Shown piece after piece: positions 33,743-42,499 of a stretch of DNA of 64,000 nt. The position numbers and the translations under genes are program-made. The notes beneath the pieces were generated by a model, which saw only the letters and a program-made list of their open reading frames with translations, was not told the origin of the DNA and ran no database searches. The first letter of the stretch is position 1, and the number at the start of each line of letters is the position of its first letter. Source of the stretch: Chitinophaga pinensis (GTDB lineage Bacteria > Bacteroidota > Bacteroidia > UKL13-3); contig CAMARW010000002.1 of assembly GCA_945860865.1 (NCBI GenBank), positions 124,001 through 188,000 on the forward strand, in the 5' to 3' direction.

Positions 33743-34612
33743 TTAAAGTACATTATTAATTTGTTCTTTTATTCGCTCCAATTCTTCTTTCATTTCTACC
33801 ACAGAGCGCTGCATTAAATGGTGATTACTTTTAGAGCCTATGGTATTAATTTCTCTACCCATTTCTTGTGCTATAAATCCTAATTTTTTACCTGTTGAAG
33901 CTACTCTAATAACCTCTTCTAAATAATCGCAATGCTGTTTCAATCGAACTTTTTCCTCATTAATATCTAATTTCTCTAGGTAATAAATCAATTCTTGCTC
34001 AAACCTATTTTTATCTAACTGGTCTTGATTTAAACTTGCAAGTTCTTTACGTAAACGCTCTTTAACTGTTTCAATCCGCTCATTTTCAAATGGCGTTAAG
34101 GCATTCATTTTAGTTGCAATATTTAAAGCCATATTGCTAAATTCTTGGGTTAAAATTTTACCCTCAGTTAGTCTATATAAATCAAATTGATCAAACGCTT
34201 TTTTAACTACATCCATTATTTGTAACCAATCTGCATCATCTGGAGTACTCTCGTTTGGTTGCAACACATTAGGGATATCAAAAATGTTTGTTAACAAATC
34301 TTTAGCATCCAAACCTGATTCGGCAGCTAAACTTTTAACTTCATTCAGATAATAAGCTGCAACTTCCCTGTTTATGGGAGTAATGCGATCTTCAGCTAAT
34401 TTATAGGTTAGTTGAATATTGAGCTGCGCTGTTCCACGTTCAATAAGCTTCGCCATTTCTTTCCGCAGCTCCAATTCTTTATGCTGCCAATTTCTAGGCA
34501 TCCGAATACTTAGTTCAAAGAATTTATTGTTTAAACTTTTAATTTCCACCTTTACGGCAAATTTTTCTGTTTCTCCCTCGGCTTGTCCAAAGCCTGTCAT
34601 AGATCTAAGCAT
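33743..34612 (-). CDS. yicC: YicC family endoribonuclease
   Basis: A 289-residue protein with the family's characteristic start (MLRSMTGFGQAEGE), KSLNNKFFELSIRMP near residue 30, and the conserved C-terminal segment KLGFIAQEMGREINTIGSKSN. YicC of E. coli has been shown to act on RNA, and the family is placed among endoribonucleases. A large acidic/basic helical middle region is typical. It is the first gene of the yicC-gmk-nadD cluster. The start chosen is the ATG that gives the family's exact N-terminus. Confidence 0.93.
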   Translation of the reverse strand: MLRSMTGFGQAEGETEKFAVKVEIKSLNNKFFELSIRMPRNWQHKELELRKEMAKLIERGTAQLNIQLTYKLAEDRITPINREVAAYYLNEVKSLAAESGLDAKDLLTNIFDIPNVLQPNESTPDDADWLQIMDVVKKAFDQFDLYRLTEGKILTQEFSNMALNIATKMNALTPFENERIETVKERLRKELASLNQDQLDKNRFEQELIYYLEKLDINEEKVRLKQHCDYLEEVIRVASTGKKLGFIAQEMGREINTIGSKSNHHLMQRSVVEMKEELERIKEQINNVL

Positions 34613-34668
34613 AAATAAAAATAATATTCAATATTAAGCAATTAGTTTAGAGCTACCATACAATAAAA

Positions 34669-37512
34669 TTAAACCGCATTTTTTTCTAGGGGAAAACTTA
34701 AAATAACAGTTGTTCCTCTATTAACTTCACTTTCCAACTCAATAATACCATGGTGTAAATCCATAAAATATTTTGCGATAGACAAGCCCAAACCTGTTCC
34801 TGGAATATTTTCCACATTTGAACTTCTAAAAAATGAATCAAAAATAAACGGCAATTCTTTCGCAGGAATCCCAATACCTTGGTCAATGAATTGAATTTGA
34901 AGAAAATTATTTTTACACTTCACTTGAACCAAAATTTCGGTATTGGGGGCGGCATATTTGGCTGCATTACTTATCATATTATTAAAAACGTGTATCACCA
35001 GTTTTGGGTCAAACAGAACCTGCACTTGTTTGCTGGTTAAATTATTAAACTTTAAGCTTTGGCCATTTAAGTAGCGCTTGGCTTCTTTATTTAAATATGT
35101 TTCTGTAAAATCAGTTAAATCACCCAAGGTAGCATTATAAGGAATTTTCGCAGATTCTATACCTCCCATTGTTAAAACATCTGTCATTAAACCGGTAATT
35201 CGGTCTACATCAAAAATTATATTTTCAATTTTATTTGCCATACTATTGTAGGGCTTTTCTGGAAGCAACCCTACAAGCTTATTTAACAACATGGATATTA
35301 GTTCGGCGCTACTTCTTATACCAGCTAAAGGAGTTCTAAATTCGTGAGAGGCCATAGTAACAAACCGCGACTTTAAATCGCCTAATTGTTTCTCTTTAGC
35401 CAAAGCTTGCTTCAATTCGTTTTCTGCTAACTTACGTTTGGTTATATCTTCAATAGAACCAACAGCGGTTTTCAGTTTGCCTGTTTGCGCATCTATCAAT
35501 TTATTTATTTCTATATCAAACCATATTAACTGCCCATTTTTGTGTTGTAAACACATTTCACCATGCAAATAGGTTTTAGAAGGATTAACGATATCTGACT
35601 TATTTAAGGCATTTTCTAGATTTAAATTTTCAGGATGATAAAAATCTGCAAAAGTTTTACCCAAAGATTCGGCAATTGAAAAACCAGTAAGCTTATACCA
35701 GGCTGGATTTAAGAAAATAAAATTTGCTTCATTATCGGTTTCAAAAATCACTTCACGCAAGTTTTCAACCAAGTCTCTGTTGCGTTTTTCGCTGACTCTA
35801 ATTTTCTCTTCATTAATTTTATTGGCAGAAATATCTACAATAAAACCAATCATAAATTGGGGTTCTCCGTGCTCGTCAAATTGAGAAACTTTGCCTACAT
35901 CAAGCACCCAAATATATTCATTGTTTGCTCCTTTAATGCGATACTCTATACTATAGTTAGTTACGTCTGCATCTTGTAGCAGCCTTTTTTGTTTTTTAAG
36001 CACATCCTTCACTAAGTAAATATCATCTGCATGAATACAATTAAACCAATCGTTGGCTACATGTACATGGTTTTCTGGGGCACTAAAACCCAATATTTTA
36101 TTAAATATTTCATTACCCATCAACTCGTCTTTTACTATTTTCCATTCGTAAAAGCCCAACTGGGTTGAATTGATTGCAAGTGCTAACTTTTGGTTGGCCT
36201 CCTTTAATAAGCGTACATTTTGCAATAAATCAGAAACATCGCGGGTTATACAAACCAATGAGCCATCTGCTAATTGACGGAGTGTTAAATCTTGATAAAC
36301 AACCTTACCCATTTTGGTGTAAGCCTGAACTTGCCCATTCCAAATTCCAGTTTCTGCAAGGATAGGAAACACCGTTTTTATGAGATGCTCAGCTTCTTCT
36401 GGTTTGTATAAAATTTGCCAATTTTTGCCAATTAAACCGTTTTCACCATATCCAAAAATAGTTTCATGGGCGGGATTCATATAATAATAATTACCCAAAT
36501 TATCTAGCAAAGCAATGCCATCGGGTGAGTTTATAATTGCCTCATTTTGACGGGCAATTACCACCTCCTGATTTTTAATGGTAGTTACATCTACCCCATA
36601 CCCTATTGCTATTTCTAAATCATTACTTTCATTTAAAACTGGATGCATTACACGCAGGTGAAAAGAAGGCTTACCATCAGCCGAAATCATTTTTTCTTCA
36701 AATTTGTGTGGCACCTTTGCGGCCAGCATTTCATCAAATTGACTCCTGCGTAAAATGGCAAATTCTATTGGTTTTTGGCGCCATTCACAATATTCAAAAT
36801 CGTCTTTACCAATCATCCATTCGCGTACTTCTTTATTTTTTACTGCATTATTGTTTAAGAATAGGTATTTATGGTCTTTGTTAAAAGCAACAATATCGGC
36901 TGGAATATTATTGAAAATAGTTTCATAAAATTCCTTTTGATTGTTCATTACCAGATATTGCTTAGACAGCTCTGTGGCTAATGCGTTGCGTTTTAAATAA
37001 GAGCCAATATTTGCAGAAATAGCCAATAAAGTAGTAACTTCAATATCCAACCATTTCCTGAAATGAGTGCAATCATCAAAACCAATAAACCCCCAAAGTT
37101 TTTCATCAAAAATAATGGGGGTAAACAATACACTTTTTATGTCTTGTAACTCCAAAGTTTCTCTAAACTCACCAGGCTCAAGCTCATTTACAACAACCAT
37201 GTAACTGGCACCACTTATTAAGGTGTCTTTAAGCCATGAGAATTCAGACCACGGCAAAGCATCAAGCAAGCCTGAACCTATTTGAGGCTCTATCCCTTCT
37301 TTTACCCATTCGTAATCATAGTGAAGATAGGCGTACTCTCCATTTTCGAAACTATTTCTAAAAATATAAACCCTATCAACAGCTGCTGCTACCCCTAATA
37401 CCGATAACACATCATTGATAGCCTCTTGCTCACTTTTATTGCTTATAAGTGCTTCAGAAGAATGAAGCACTGCATGGAATAATTGATAGTACTGCTCTTT
37501 ATCTAACTCCAT
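34669..37512 (-). CDS. GAF/multi-PAS sensor histidine kinase
   Basis: A 947-residue kinase with no obvious membrane helix, thus a probable cytoplasmic sensor. Order: GAF domain (about 15-180; DRVYIFRNSFE, LWGFIGFDDC), four PAS regions (about 200-325, 330-445, 450-575 and 585-705; NPAHETIFGYGENGLIGKNW and FLNPAWYKLTGFSIAESLGK are classic PAS cores), HisKA with a good phosphoacceptor box (MASHEFRTPLAGI; His near 723) and HATPase_c (NMISNAAKYA; DQGIGIPAKELPFIF; GTGLGLSIAKYF). It has no receiver domain, so its partner is a separate protein; the two receiver proteins encoded downstream are candidates. Ligands for GAF and PAS are unknown. Confidence 0.92.
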   Translation of the reverse strand: MELDKEQYYQLFHAVLHSSEALISNKSEQEAINDVLSVLGVAAAVDRVYIFRNSFENGEYAYLHYDYEWVKEGIEPQIGSGLLDALPWSEFSWLKDTLISGASYMVVVNELEPGEFRETLELQDIKSVLFTPIIFDEKLWGFIGFDDCTHFRKWLDIEVTTLLAISANIGSYLKRNALATELSKQYLVMNNQKEFYETIFNNIPADIVAFNKDHKYLFLNNNAVKNKEVREWMIGKDDFEYCEWRQKPIEFAILRRSQFDEMLAAKVPHKFEEKMISADGKPSFHLRVMHPVLNESNDLEIAIGYGVDVTTIKNQEVVIARQNEAIINSPDGIALLDNLGNYYYMNPAHETIFGYGENGLIGKNWQILYKPEEAEHLIKTVFPILAETGIWNGQVQAYTKMGKVVYQDLTLRQLADGSLVCITRDVSDLLQNVRLLKEANQKLALAINSTQLGFYEWKIVKDELMGNEIFNKILGFSAPENHVHVANDWFNCIHADDIYLVKDVLKKQKRLLQDADVTNYSIEYRIKGANNEYIWVLDVGKVSQFDEHGEPQFMIGFIVDISANKINEEKIRVSEKRNRDLVENLREVIFETDNEANFIFLNPAWYKLTGFSIAESLGKTFADFYHPENLNLENALNKSDIVNPSKTYLHGEMCLQHKNGQLIWFDIEINKLIDAQTGKLKTAVGSIEDITKRKLAENELKQALAKEKQLGDLKSRFVTMASHEFRTPLAGIRSSAELISMLLNKLVGLLPEKPYNSMANKIENIIFDVDRITGLMTDVLTMGGIESAKIPYNATLGDLTDFTETYLNKEAKRYLNGQSLKFNNLTSKQVQVLFDPKLVIHVFNNMISNAAKYAAPNTEILVQVKCKNNFLQIQFIDQGIGIPAKELPFIFDSFFRSSNVENIPGTGLGLSIAKYFMDLHHGIIELESEVNRGTTVILSFPLEKNAV

Positions 37513-37633
37513 ATTTTAGAGTATTAGTATGATACAACTTTTTAAAAATTGGGTTATCCCTCATTTATCTAGAATTTAAAACAATTTATATTATAAACAA
37601 ATGGGTACAACAGATAAATAAATAAAAATGATA

Positions 37634-38353
37634 TTAAACAGATTTGCTCGTTTTCATTTGAATAACATCTACCAAAAACGCAAATGCCATAGAGAAATAA
37701 ATATATCCTTTTGGAATTTGAAAATGAAACCCTTCAGCCAATAAAGAAACCCCAATCATCATTAAAAAGCTTAAGGCCAAAATTTTAAATGAAGGATGTT
37801 TTTTAATAAAATCGCTGATTGGCTTAGAAGCAATAAGCATTATTATAACGGTTACAACTACAGCCGTATACATTACCCAAAGTTCTTGAACCATCCCAAC
37901 AGCTGTAACTATTGAATCAATAGAAAAAACTAAATCTAACAAGAGTACCTCCAACAACATTGTACCAAAACTACTCACTTTTACGCTAGGCGCCTCCTCC
38001 TCTTTAGCTAATTCTGTTTTGTGGTAAATTTCTTTAGTGCTTTTATAAATTAGAAATAATCCGCCAATTATTAAAATCAATCCCTTTCCAGAAAAATCTA
38101 CCTCAAAAGCAGTAAATAAAGTATGGTCTAATTTTAAAATCCAAGATATAAAACCCAATAAAATTAAACGTAAAACCATGGCTAAACCAATGCCATACAA
38201 ACGCAATTTACTGCGTTGGTTTTCAGGTAATTTATCTGCCAAAATGGAAATAAAAATAATATTGTCTATTCCCAAAATTACCTCTAAAGCAATAAGTGAA
38301 ATAAGTGGTATTAGTGAATCAATCATATATTGCAAATATGCAATTAAAATCAT
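37634..38353 (-). CDS. TerC family integral membrane protein
   Basis: A 239-residue protein with about seven membrane helices. The TerC signature is clear: SLIALEVILGIDNIIFISIL near the N-terminus and LLLDLVFSIDSIVTAVGMV in the middle, each with the conserved acidic residue in the helix. TerC proteins are linked to tellurite resistance in some bacteria and to manganese efflux or metal loading of exported proteins in others; the exact role here is unknown. An internal ATG before IDSLIPLISL, nine codons in, is an equally good start. It stands alone. Confidence 0.88.
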   Translation of the reverse strand: MILIAYLQYMIDSLIPLISLIALEVILGIDNIIFISILADKLPENQRSKLRLYGIGLAMVLRLILLGFISWILKLDHTLFTAFEVDFSGKGLILIIGGLFLIYKSTKEIYHKTELAKEEEAPSVKVSSFGTMLLEVLLLDLVFSIDSIVTAVGMVQELWVMYTAVVVTVIIMLIASKPISDFIKKHPSFKILALSFLMMIGVSLLAEGFHFQIPKGYIYFSMAFAFLVDVIQMKTSKSV

Positions 38354-38445
38354 ATTTTAAATCCGTCAATTATTTATTTCTATTAATGATGATAAATATA
38401 TTTTAACACCTAAGCGAATAAATTTTAAGAATATGCTTGGATTGT
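38354..38445. other. AT-rich intergenic spacer between terC-like gene and E1 gene
   Basis: No gene. Apart from the promoter listed next to it (38446-38476), I see no hairpin or repeat here. Confidence 0.3.
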
Positions 38446-38476
38446 TTGGGATAATTATCAAAAATCTTTAGGTTTG
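38446..38476 (+). promoter_or_regulatory. Promoter of the fused E1 gene
   Basis: TTG (38446-38448), a 20-base spacer and a perfect TAGGTTTG box (38469-38476). A clear purine-rich ribosome site, aaaggag at 38478-38484, lies 9 bases before the ATG at 38494; such a strong site is rare among the genes in this window. Confidence 0.7.
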
Positions 38477-38493
38477 AAAAGGAGTTATTTTAC

Positions 38494-40887
38494 ATGGCAA
38501 ATCATACTACAGGTTTAAGCAACCAAGAATACAAAGCGGTAATAATTGAAGATTACAGAATGGCTTACCAAAGCAGGTTAACCAGTTTGTTAGGCAGAAA
38601 AGAAGTGCTTACTGGCAAAGCAAAGTTTGGTATTTTTGGCGACGGTAAAGAATTACCTCAAATTGCCATGGCCAAGGTTTTTAAGAATGGTGATTTTAGA
38701 AGCGGATATTACAGAGACCAAACCTTTATGATGGCCGCTGATTTATTAAGTATCCAAGAGTTTTTTGCTCAATTATACGCCCATACAGATGTTAGTGCTG
38801 AGCCTGCCAGCGCTGGTAGAATGATGAACGGGCATTATGGAACACGTACCCTAGATGAACAAGGCAATTGGAAAGAACTAAAAAATCTCAAAAATTCTTC
38901 TTCAGACATTTCCCCTACTGCTGCACAAATGTTGCGCTTAGTTGGTTTAGCGCATGCCTCTAAATACTACAGACAACACCAAGAATTGATAGGCAACAAC
39001 CCTTTTTCTGTAAACGGAAACGAGGTTGCCTGGGGAACCATAGGAAATGCCAGTAGTAGTGAAGGCCATTTTTTTGAAGCTATTAACGCCGGGGGTGTGC
39101 TGCAAATACCCATGGTAGTTTCTGTATGGGACGATTCTTACGGCATTTCTGTGCATGCCAAATACCAAACTACCAAAGAGAATATTTCGGAAATATTGAA
39201 GGGTTTTCAACGCGATGAAAAAGGTGAAGGATACCAAATTTTTACCGTTAAAGGCTGGGATTACCCTGAACTTGTAAGCGTATACGAAGAGGCAAGCAAA
39301 ATTGCCAGAGAACAGCATATCCCATGTTTAATTCACGTTACAGAACTTACCCAACCGCAAGGCCATTCTACTTCTGGCTCGCACGAAAGATACAAAAGCA
39401 AAGAAAGACTGCAATGGGAAAACGATAACGACTGCATTGCGCGCTTTAGAGAATGGATAATAGCAAATGACATTTGTTCTGAAGCTAACTTAGAGAGCTT
39501 AGAAAATGAAGCCAAAATACAAGTAAATATTGCCAAAAAAAACGCTTGGGAAGCATACCTCAATCCAATTAAGGAGGATGTAAATACTTGTGTGCAATTG
39601 TTGCAAAACTTGGCTACCCAAGGCTCGGCTCAAACCGAAATAAATGAATTGGCAAATAACTTAATAGCCATTGCTGAACCTATCAGAAAAGAAATTGCCG
39701 TTGCCATTCACAAAGCATTACGACTTACCTTTAAGCAAAATTCTGAGGCCAGAAATGCCTTGTTAGCCTTTAAAGAAAATTTTGAAACTGTAAATAAAGA
39801 TCGTTATAACTCCTATTTATTTAGTGAAAGCAAACAAAATGCTTTGCGCATTGAAGAGGTGAAACCAGTATATAGCAACGAATCCAAAATGGTGGATGGC
39901 AGAGAAATTATGGTGGCCTATTTCGACAACTTGCTTAGCAAAGACCCTCGTGTTATGGCCTTTGGCGAAGATGTTGGCAAAATTGGAGATGTAAACCAAG
40001 GATTTGCCGGATTGCAAGAAAAACATGGTGAAGGAAGAGTGTTTGATACGGGCATTCGTGAACTTACCATTATCGGACAAGGCATTGGAACCGCCATGCG
40101 CGGCTTAAAACCTATTGCCGAAATTCAATACCTAGATTATTTATTATATGGACTGCAACCGCTTAGCGATGATTTAGCCACTTTGCAATATAGAACCAAG
40201 GGCGGACAAAAAGCGCCGCTGATTGTGCGCACGCGCGGACATAGGTTGGAGGGCATTTGGCACTCTGGCTCCCCTATTGGTATGATTTTAAATTCGCTGA
40301 GGGGTATGCATGTGTTAACGCCACGTAATATGGTGCAAGCTGCAGGAATGTACGAAACTTTAATACAATCTGATGAACCTGCTTTGGTTATTGAATGTTT
40401 AAATGGCTATCGTTTAAAAGAAAAAATGCCCGAAAATTTGGGTACATATACCATTCCGCTTGGTGTGCCAGAAGTAATAGAGGAAGGAACAGATGTAACG
40501 GTTGTATCTTACGGTTCTACTCTTAGAATTGTGCAAGATGCAGCGATATTATTAGCAGAAGTAGGCATTAGCTTGGAAATTATAGACGCCCAAACTTTGC
40601 TTCCTTTTGATATCCATCATTTGATAGGCCAATCACTCCAAAAAACCAACAAATTAGTGGTGGTTGATGAGGATGTACCAGGCGGGGCAAGTGCCTATAT
40701 TTTGCAACAAATTTTAGAACTACAAGCTGGCTATTTTAATTTAGATGCACAACCTTTAACCATAACAGCCAAGGCCCACAGACCTGCTTATGGCACAGAT
40801 GGCGACTATTTTAGCAAGCCCAACGCAGAAGAAATTTATGATGCCATTTTTACCCTCATGCAAGGGTATGAACCGAATAGATTTTAG
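38494..40887 (+). CDS. 2-oxoacid dehydrogenase E1 component, alpha and beta subunits fused
   Basis: A 797-residue thiamine-diphosphate enzyme. Residues about 1-440 correspond to E1-alpha (FGDGKELPQIAMA, YYRDQTFMMA, and the ThDP region IGNASSSEGHFFEAIN with VVSVWDDSYGIS); residues about 465-797 are E1-beta (MVAYFDNLLSKDPRVMAFGEDVG, FDTGIRELTIIGQGIG, VPEVIEEGTDVTVVSYGS, DEDVPGGASAYI). E1 decarboxylates a 2-oxoacid and passes the acyl group to E2 lipoate. The fused form in Bacteroidota is usually assigned to branched-chain 2-oxoacids (2-oxoisovalerate), but pyruvate is not excluded. E2 and E3 genes are not in the window. The ThDP motif has Asn and Asp-Asp where many E1-alpha proteins have Asp and Asn-Asn. 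Confidence 0.88.
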   Translation: MANHTTGLSNQEYKAVIIEDYRMAYQSRLTSLLGRKEVLTGKAKFGIFGDGKELPQIAMAKVFKNGDFRSGYYRDQTFMMAADLLSIQEFFAQLYAHTDVSAEPASAGRMMNGHYGTRTLDEQGNWKELKNLKNSSSDISPTAAQMLRLVGLAHASKYYRQHQELIGNNPFSVNGNEVAWGTIGNASSSEGHFFEAINAGGVLQIPMVVSVWDDSYGISVHAKYQTTKENISEILKGFQRDEKGEGYQIFTVKGWDYPELVSVYEEASKIAREQHIPCLIHVTELTQPQGHSTSGSHERYKSKERLQWENDNDCIARFREWIIANDICSEANLESLENEAKIQVNIAKKNAWEAYLNPIKEDVNTCVQLLQNLATQGSAQTEINELANNLIAIAEPIRKEIAVAIHKALRLTFKQNSEARNALLAFKENFETVNKDRYNSYLFSESKQNALRIEEVKPVYSNESKMVDGREIMVAYFDNLLSKDPRVMAFGEDVGKIGDVNQGFAGLQEKHGEGRVFDTGIRELTIIGQGIGTAMRGLKPIAEIQYLDYLLYGLQPLSDDLATLQYRTKGGQKAPLIVRTRGHRLEGIWHSGSPIGMILNSLRGMHVLTPRNMVQAAGMYETLIQSDEPALVIECLNGYRLKEKMPENLGTYTIPLGVPEVIEEGTDVTVVSYGSTLRIVQDAAILLAEVGISLEIIDAQTLLPFDIHHLIGQSLQKTNKLVVVDEDVPGGASAYILQQILELQAGYFNLDAQPLTITAKAHRPAYGTDGDYFSKPNAEEIYDAIFTLMQGYEPNRF

Positions 40888-40937
40888 TTTTGACTTTGCT
40901 TGCCGAAATTGAGAAGCTATAATTCCAATTCAAGCCA

Positions 40938-41492
40938 TTACTTAGCACCATAATGTTGAAGGTACTCTTTAGATAAGGCAACATAGGCCTGGGCATTAAG
41001 TTTTACTTTTTCGATATGTGCTTCGCTTAGTTGCTTAACAACCTTGGCTGGCGAACCCATTACAATTGAATAATCTGGAATTTGCATGCCTTCTGTTACC
41101 AAAGCATTTGCACCAATAATGCAGAAATTGCCAATTTTTGCTCCATTTAAAACCGTAGCATGCATACCCACCAATACATTACTACCCATTTGCGCACCAT
41201 GCACAATGGCACCATGACCAATAATGCATTCTTCACCTATGTTAACAGGATAGCCTGGGTCTACATGTATAACTGCATTCTCTTGCACATTGCTCCTGTT
41301 ACCTATGCTAATTTTATCGGCATCACCACGCAACACAGCCCCAAACCAAACCGAAACATTATCACCTAAAACCACACGACCAAATACCCGAGCCGTATCG
41401 GCTATCCAAACATCTACTCCTTTGGTAATAGGAGTCTGCAAAATTTCCTTTATTTGGGTTAGCATGGCAAAATCTAATCTTCTGTTTTTCAT
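40938..41492 (-). CDS. Gamma carbonic anhydrase-like protein (left-handed beta-helix)
   Basis: A 184-residue hexapeptide-repeat protein. Repeats run from about residue 25 to 140 (IADTARVFGRVVLGDNVSVW, FGAVLRGDADKISIG, NVQENAVIHVD, IGHGAIVHGAQMG). The zinc histidines of gamma carbonic anhydrases are matched by the His in NAVIHVDPG and the pair in IGHGAIVHG. The family includes true carbonic anhydrases and inactive homologues (YrdA/PaaY types), so activity is not certain. A perfect -7 box (TAGTTTTG, 41507-41500) ends only 7 bases before the ATG at 41492, so the in-frame ATG at 41465 (MLTQIKEIL) may be the true start. Confidence 0.88.
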   Translation of the reverse strand: MKNRRLDFAMLTQIKEILQTPITKGVDVWIADTARVFGRVVLGDNVSVWFGAVLRGDADKISIGNRSNVQENAVIHVDPGYPVNIGEECIIGHGAIVHGAQMGSNVLVGMHATVLNGAKIGNFCIIGANALVTEGMQIPDYSIVMGSPAKVVKQLSEAHIEKVKLNAQAYVALSKEYLQHYGAK

Positions 41493-41499
41493 ATTGGCT

Positions 41500-41507
41500 C
41501 AAAACTA
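41500..41507 (-). promoter_or_regulatory. -7 box TAGTTTTG before the gamma carbonic anhydrase gene
   Basis: A perfect TAnnTTTG box on the minus strand, 7 bases from the annotated ATG. If used, transcription would begin at or next to that ATG, implying either a leaderless message or the downstream start at 41465. No -33 TTG at the normal distance. Confidence 0.4.
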
Positions 41508-41562
41508 AAGCTATTTATTTGGGTTTGAATAGATAAATTGCAAAATAAATTTAACCAATAAA

Positions 41563-42441
41563 ATGAAAAAATTACTCTTTTTAAGTGCACTAGCTTCAGG
41601 ATTATTTTTAGGTTCGGCCCAAGCCCAAACCATTCCTTTTCCTCAACCTAGTCCGGCTGCAAGTATTAGCCAAAATTTTGCTACGTCTAAAATTGAAATC
41701 AACTACGCCCGCCCATCTGCTCGCGGCAGAAAAGTATTTGGCGATGTTGTGCCGTTTGGCAAGTTTTGGAGAACAGGCGCCAATTCGGCCACAACCATTT
41801 CTTTTGGCGAAGATGTGTTTATTAATGGCATGGAAGTAAAGGCGGGTAAATATGGTGTTATTACTTTTCCTAACGTAAATGAATGGACAGTTGTATTTAC
41901 CAAAGACCTTAATGTTACCAGCGAAGATGAATACAAACAAGCCAATGATGCCGCTCGTTTTAATGTAAAAACAGAGCAGTTAAACCAATTTGTTGAAACG
42001 TTTACCATTGAATTAAATAATATGCGCAACGATGCAGCCGATTTAATTATTAAATGGGAGCAAACACAAGTTAAATTAAGCATCAAAAGCAATTATGATG
42101 AGCGCTTAAGCAAACAAATTGAAACGGTTATGAATAAGGATAGCAGACCCTATTACGGTGCTGCCAATTATTTTTACGAAAACAACAAAGACCTGAACCA
42201 AGCCTTAAATTGGATTAACAAAGCAGTAGAAGCCAATCCAAAAGCATATTGGGTTTGGTTGTTAAAGGCTAAAATTCAAAAGGGTTTAAAAGATTATAAT
42301 GGTGCATTAGAAACCAGTGCAAAATCTTATGAATTGGCCAAAGCAGATAACGACGATGCTTACATGCGCAACAACGAAAAATTACAAGCAGAAATCAAAG
42401 CATTGCCAGACTTTAAGCCAAGCAAAACAAAGAAGAAATAA
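41563..42441 (+). CDS. DUF2911 domain protein with C-terminal TPR-like helices
   Basis: A 292-residue exported protein with a signal peptide (KKLLFLSALASGLFLGSAQAQ). Residues about 30-170 match DUF2911: the motif INYARPSARGRKVFGDVVPFGKFWRTGANSATTI begins with the strongly conserved Y-x-RP...GR-x-FG-x-LVPYG-like core. The C-terminal part (about 195-275) is helical and TPR-like (ALNWINKAVEANPKAYWVWLLKAKIQ). The function of DUF2911 is unknown; proteins are periplasmic or secreted and common in Bacteroidota. Single gene, ending in a bidirectional terminator shared with purD. Confidence 0.85.
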   Translation: MKKLLFLSALASGLFLGSAQAQTIPFPQPSPAASISQNFATSKIEINYARPSARGRKVFGDVVPFGKFWRTGANSATTISFGEDVFINGMEVKAGKYGVITFPNVNEWTVVFTKDLNVTSEDEYKQANDAARFNVKTEQLNQFVETFTIELNNMRNDAADLIIKWEQTQVKLSIKSNYDERLSKQIETVMNKDSRPYYGAANYFYENNKDLNQALNWINKAVEANPKAYWVWLLKAKIQKGLKDYNGALETSAKSYELAKADNDDAYMRNNEKLQAEIKALPDFKPSKTKKK

Positions 42442-42458
42442 TTAGTAATAATTTTAAA

Positions 42459-42496
42459 AAAAAGCTTGTTTCATCCAATGAAACAAGCTTTTTTTT
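42459..42496. terminator. Bidirectional terminator between the DUF2911 gene and purD
   Basis: A perfect 11-base-pair stem, gcttgtttcat (42464-42474) with atgaaacaagc (42478-42488), a 3-base loop, flanked by an A run on the left and a T run on the right. It can therefore end transcripts from both convergent genes. Confidence 0.9.
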
Positions 42497-42499
42497 AAT

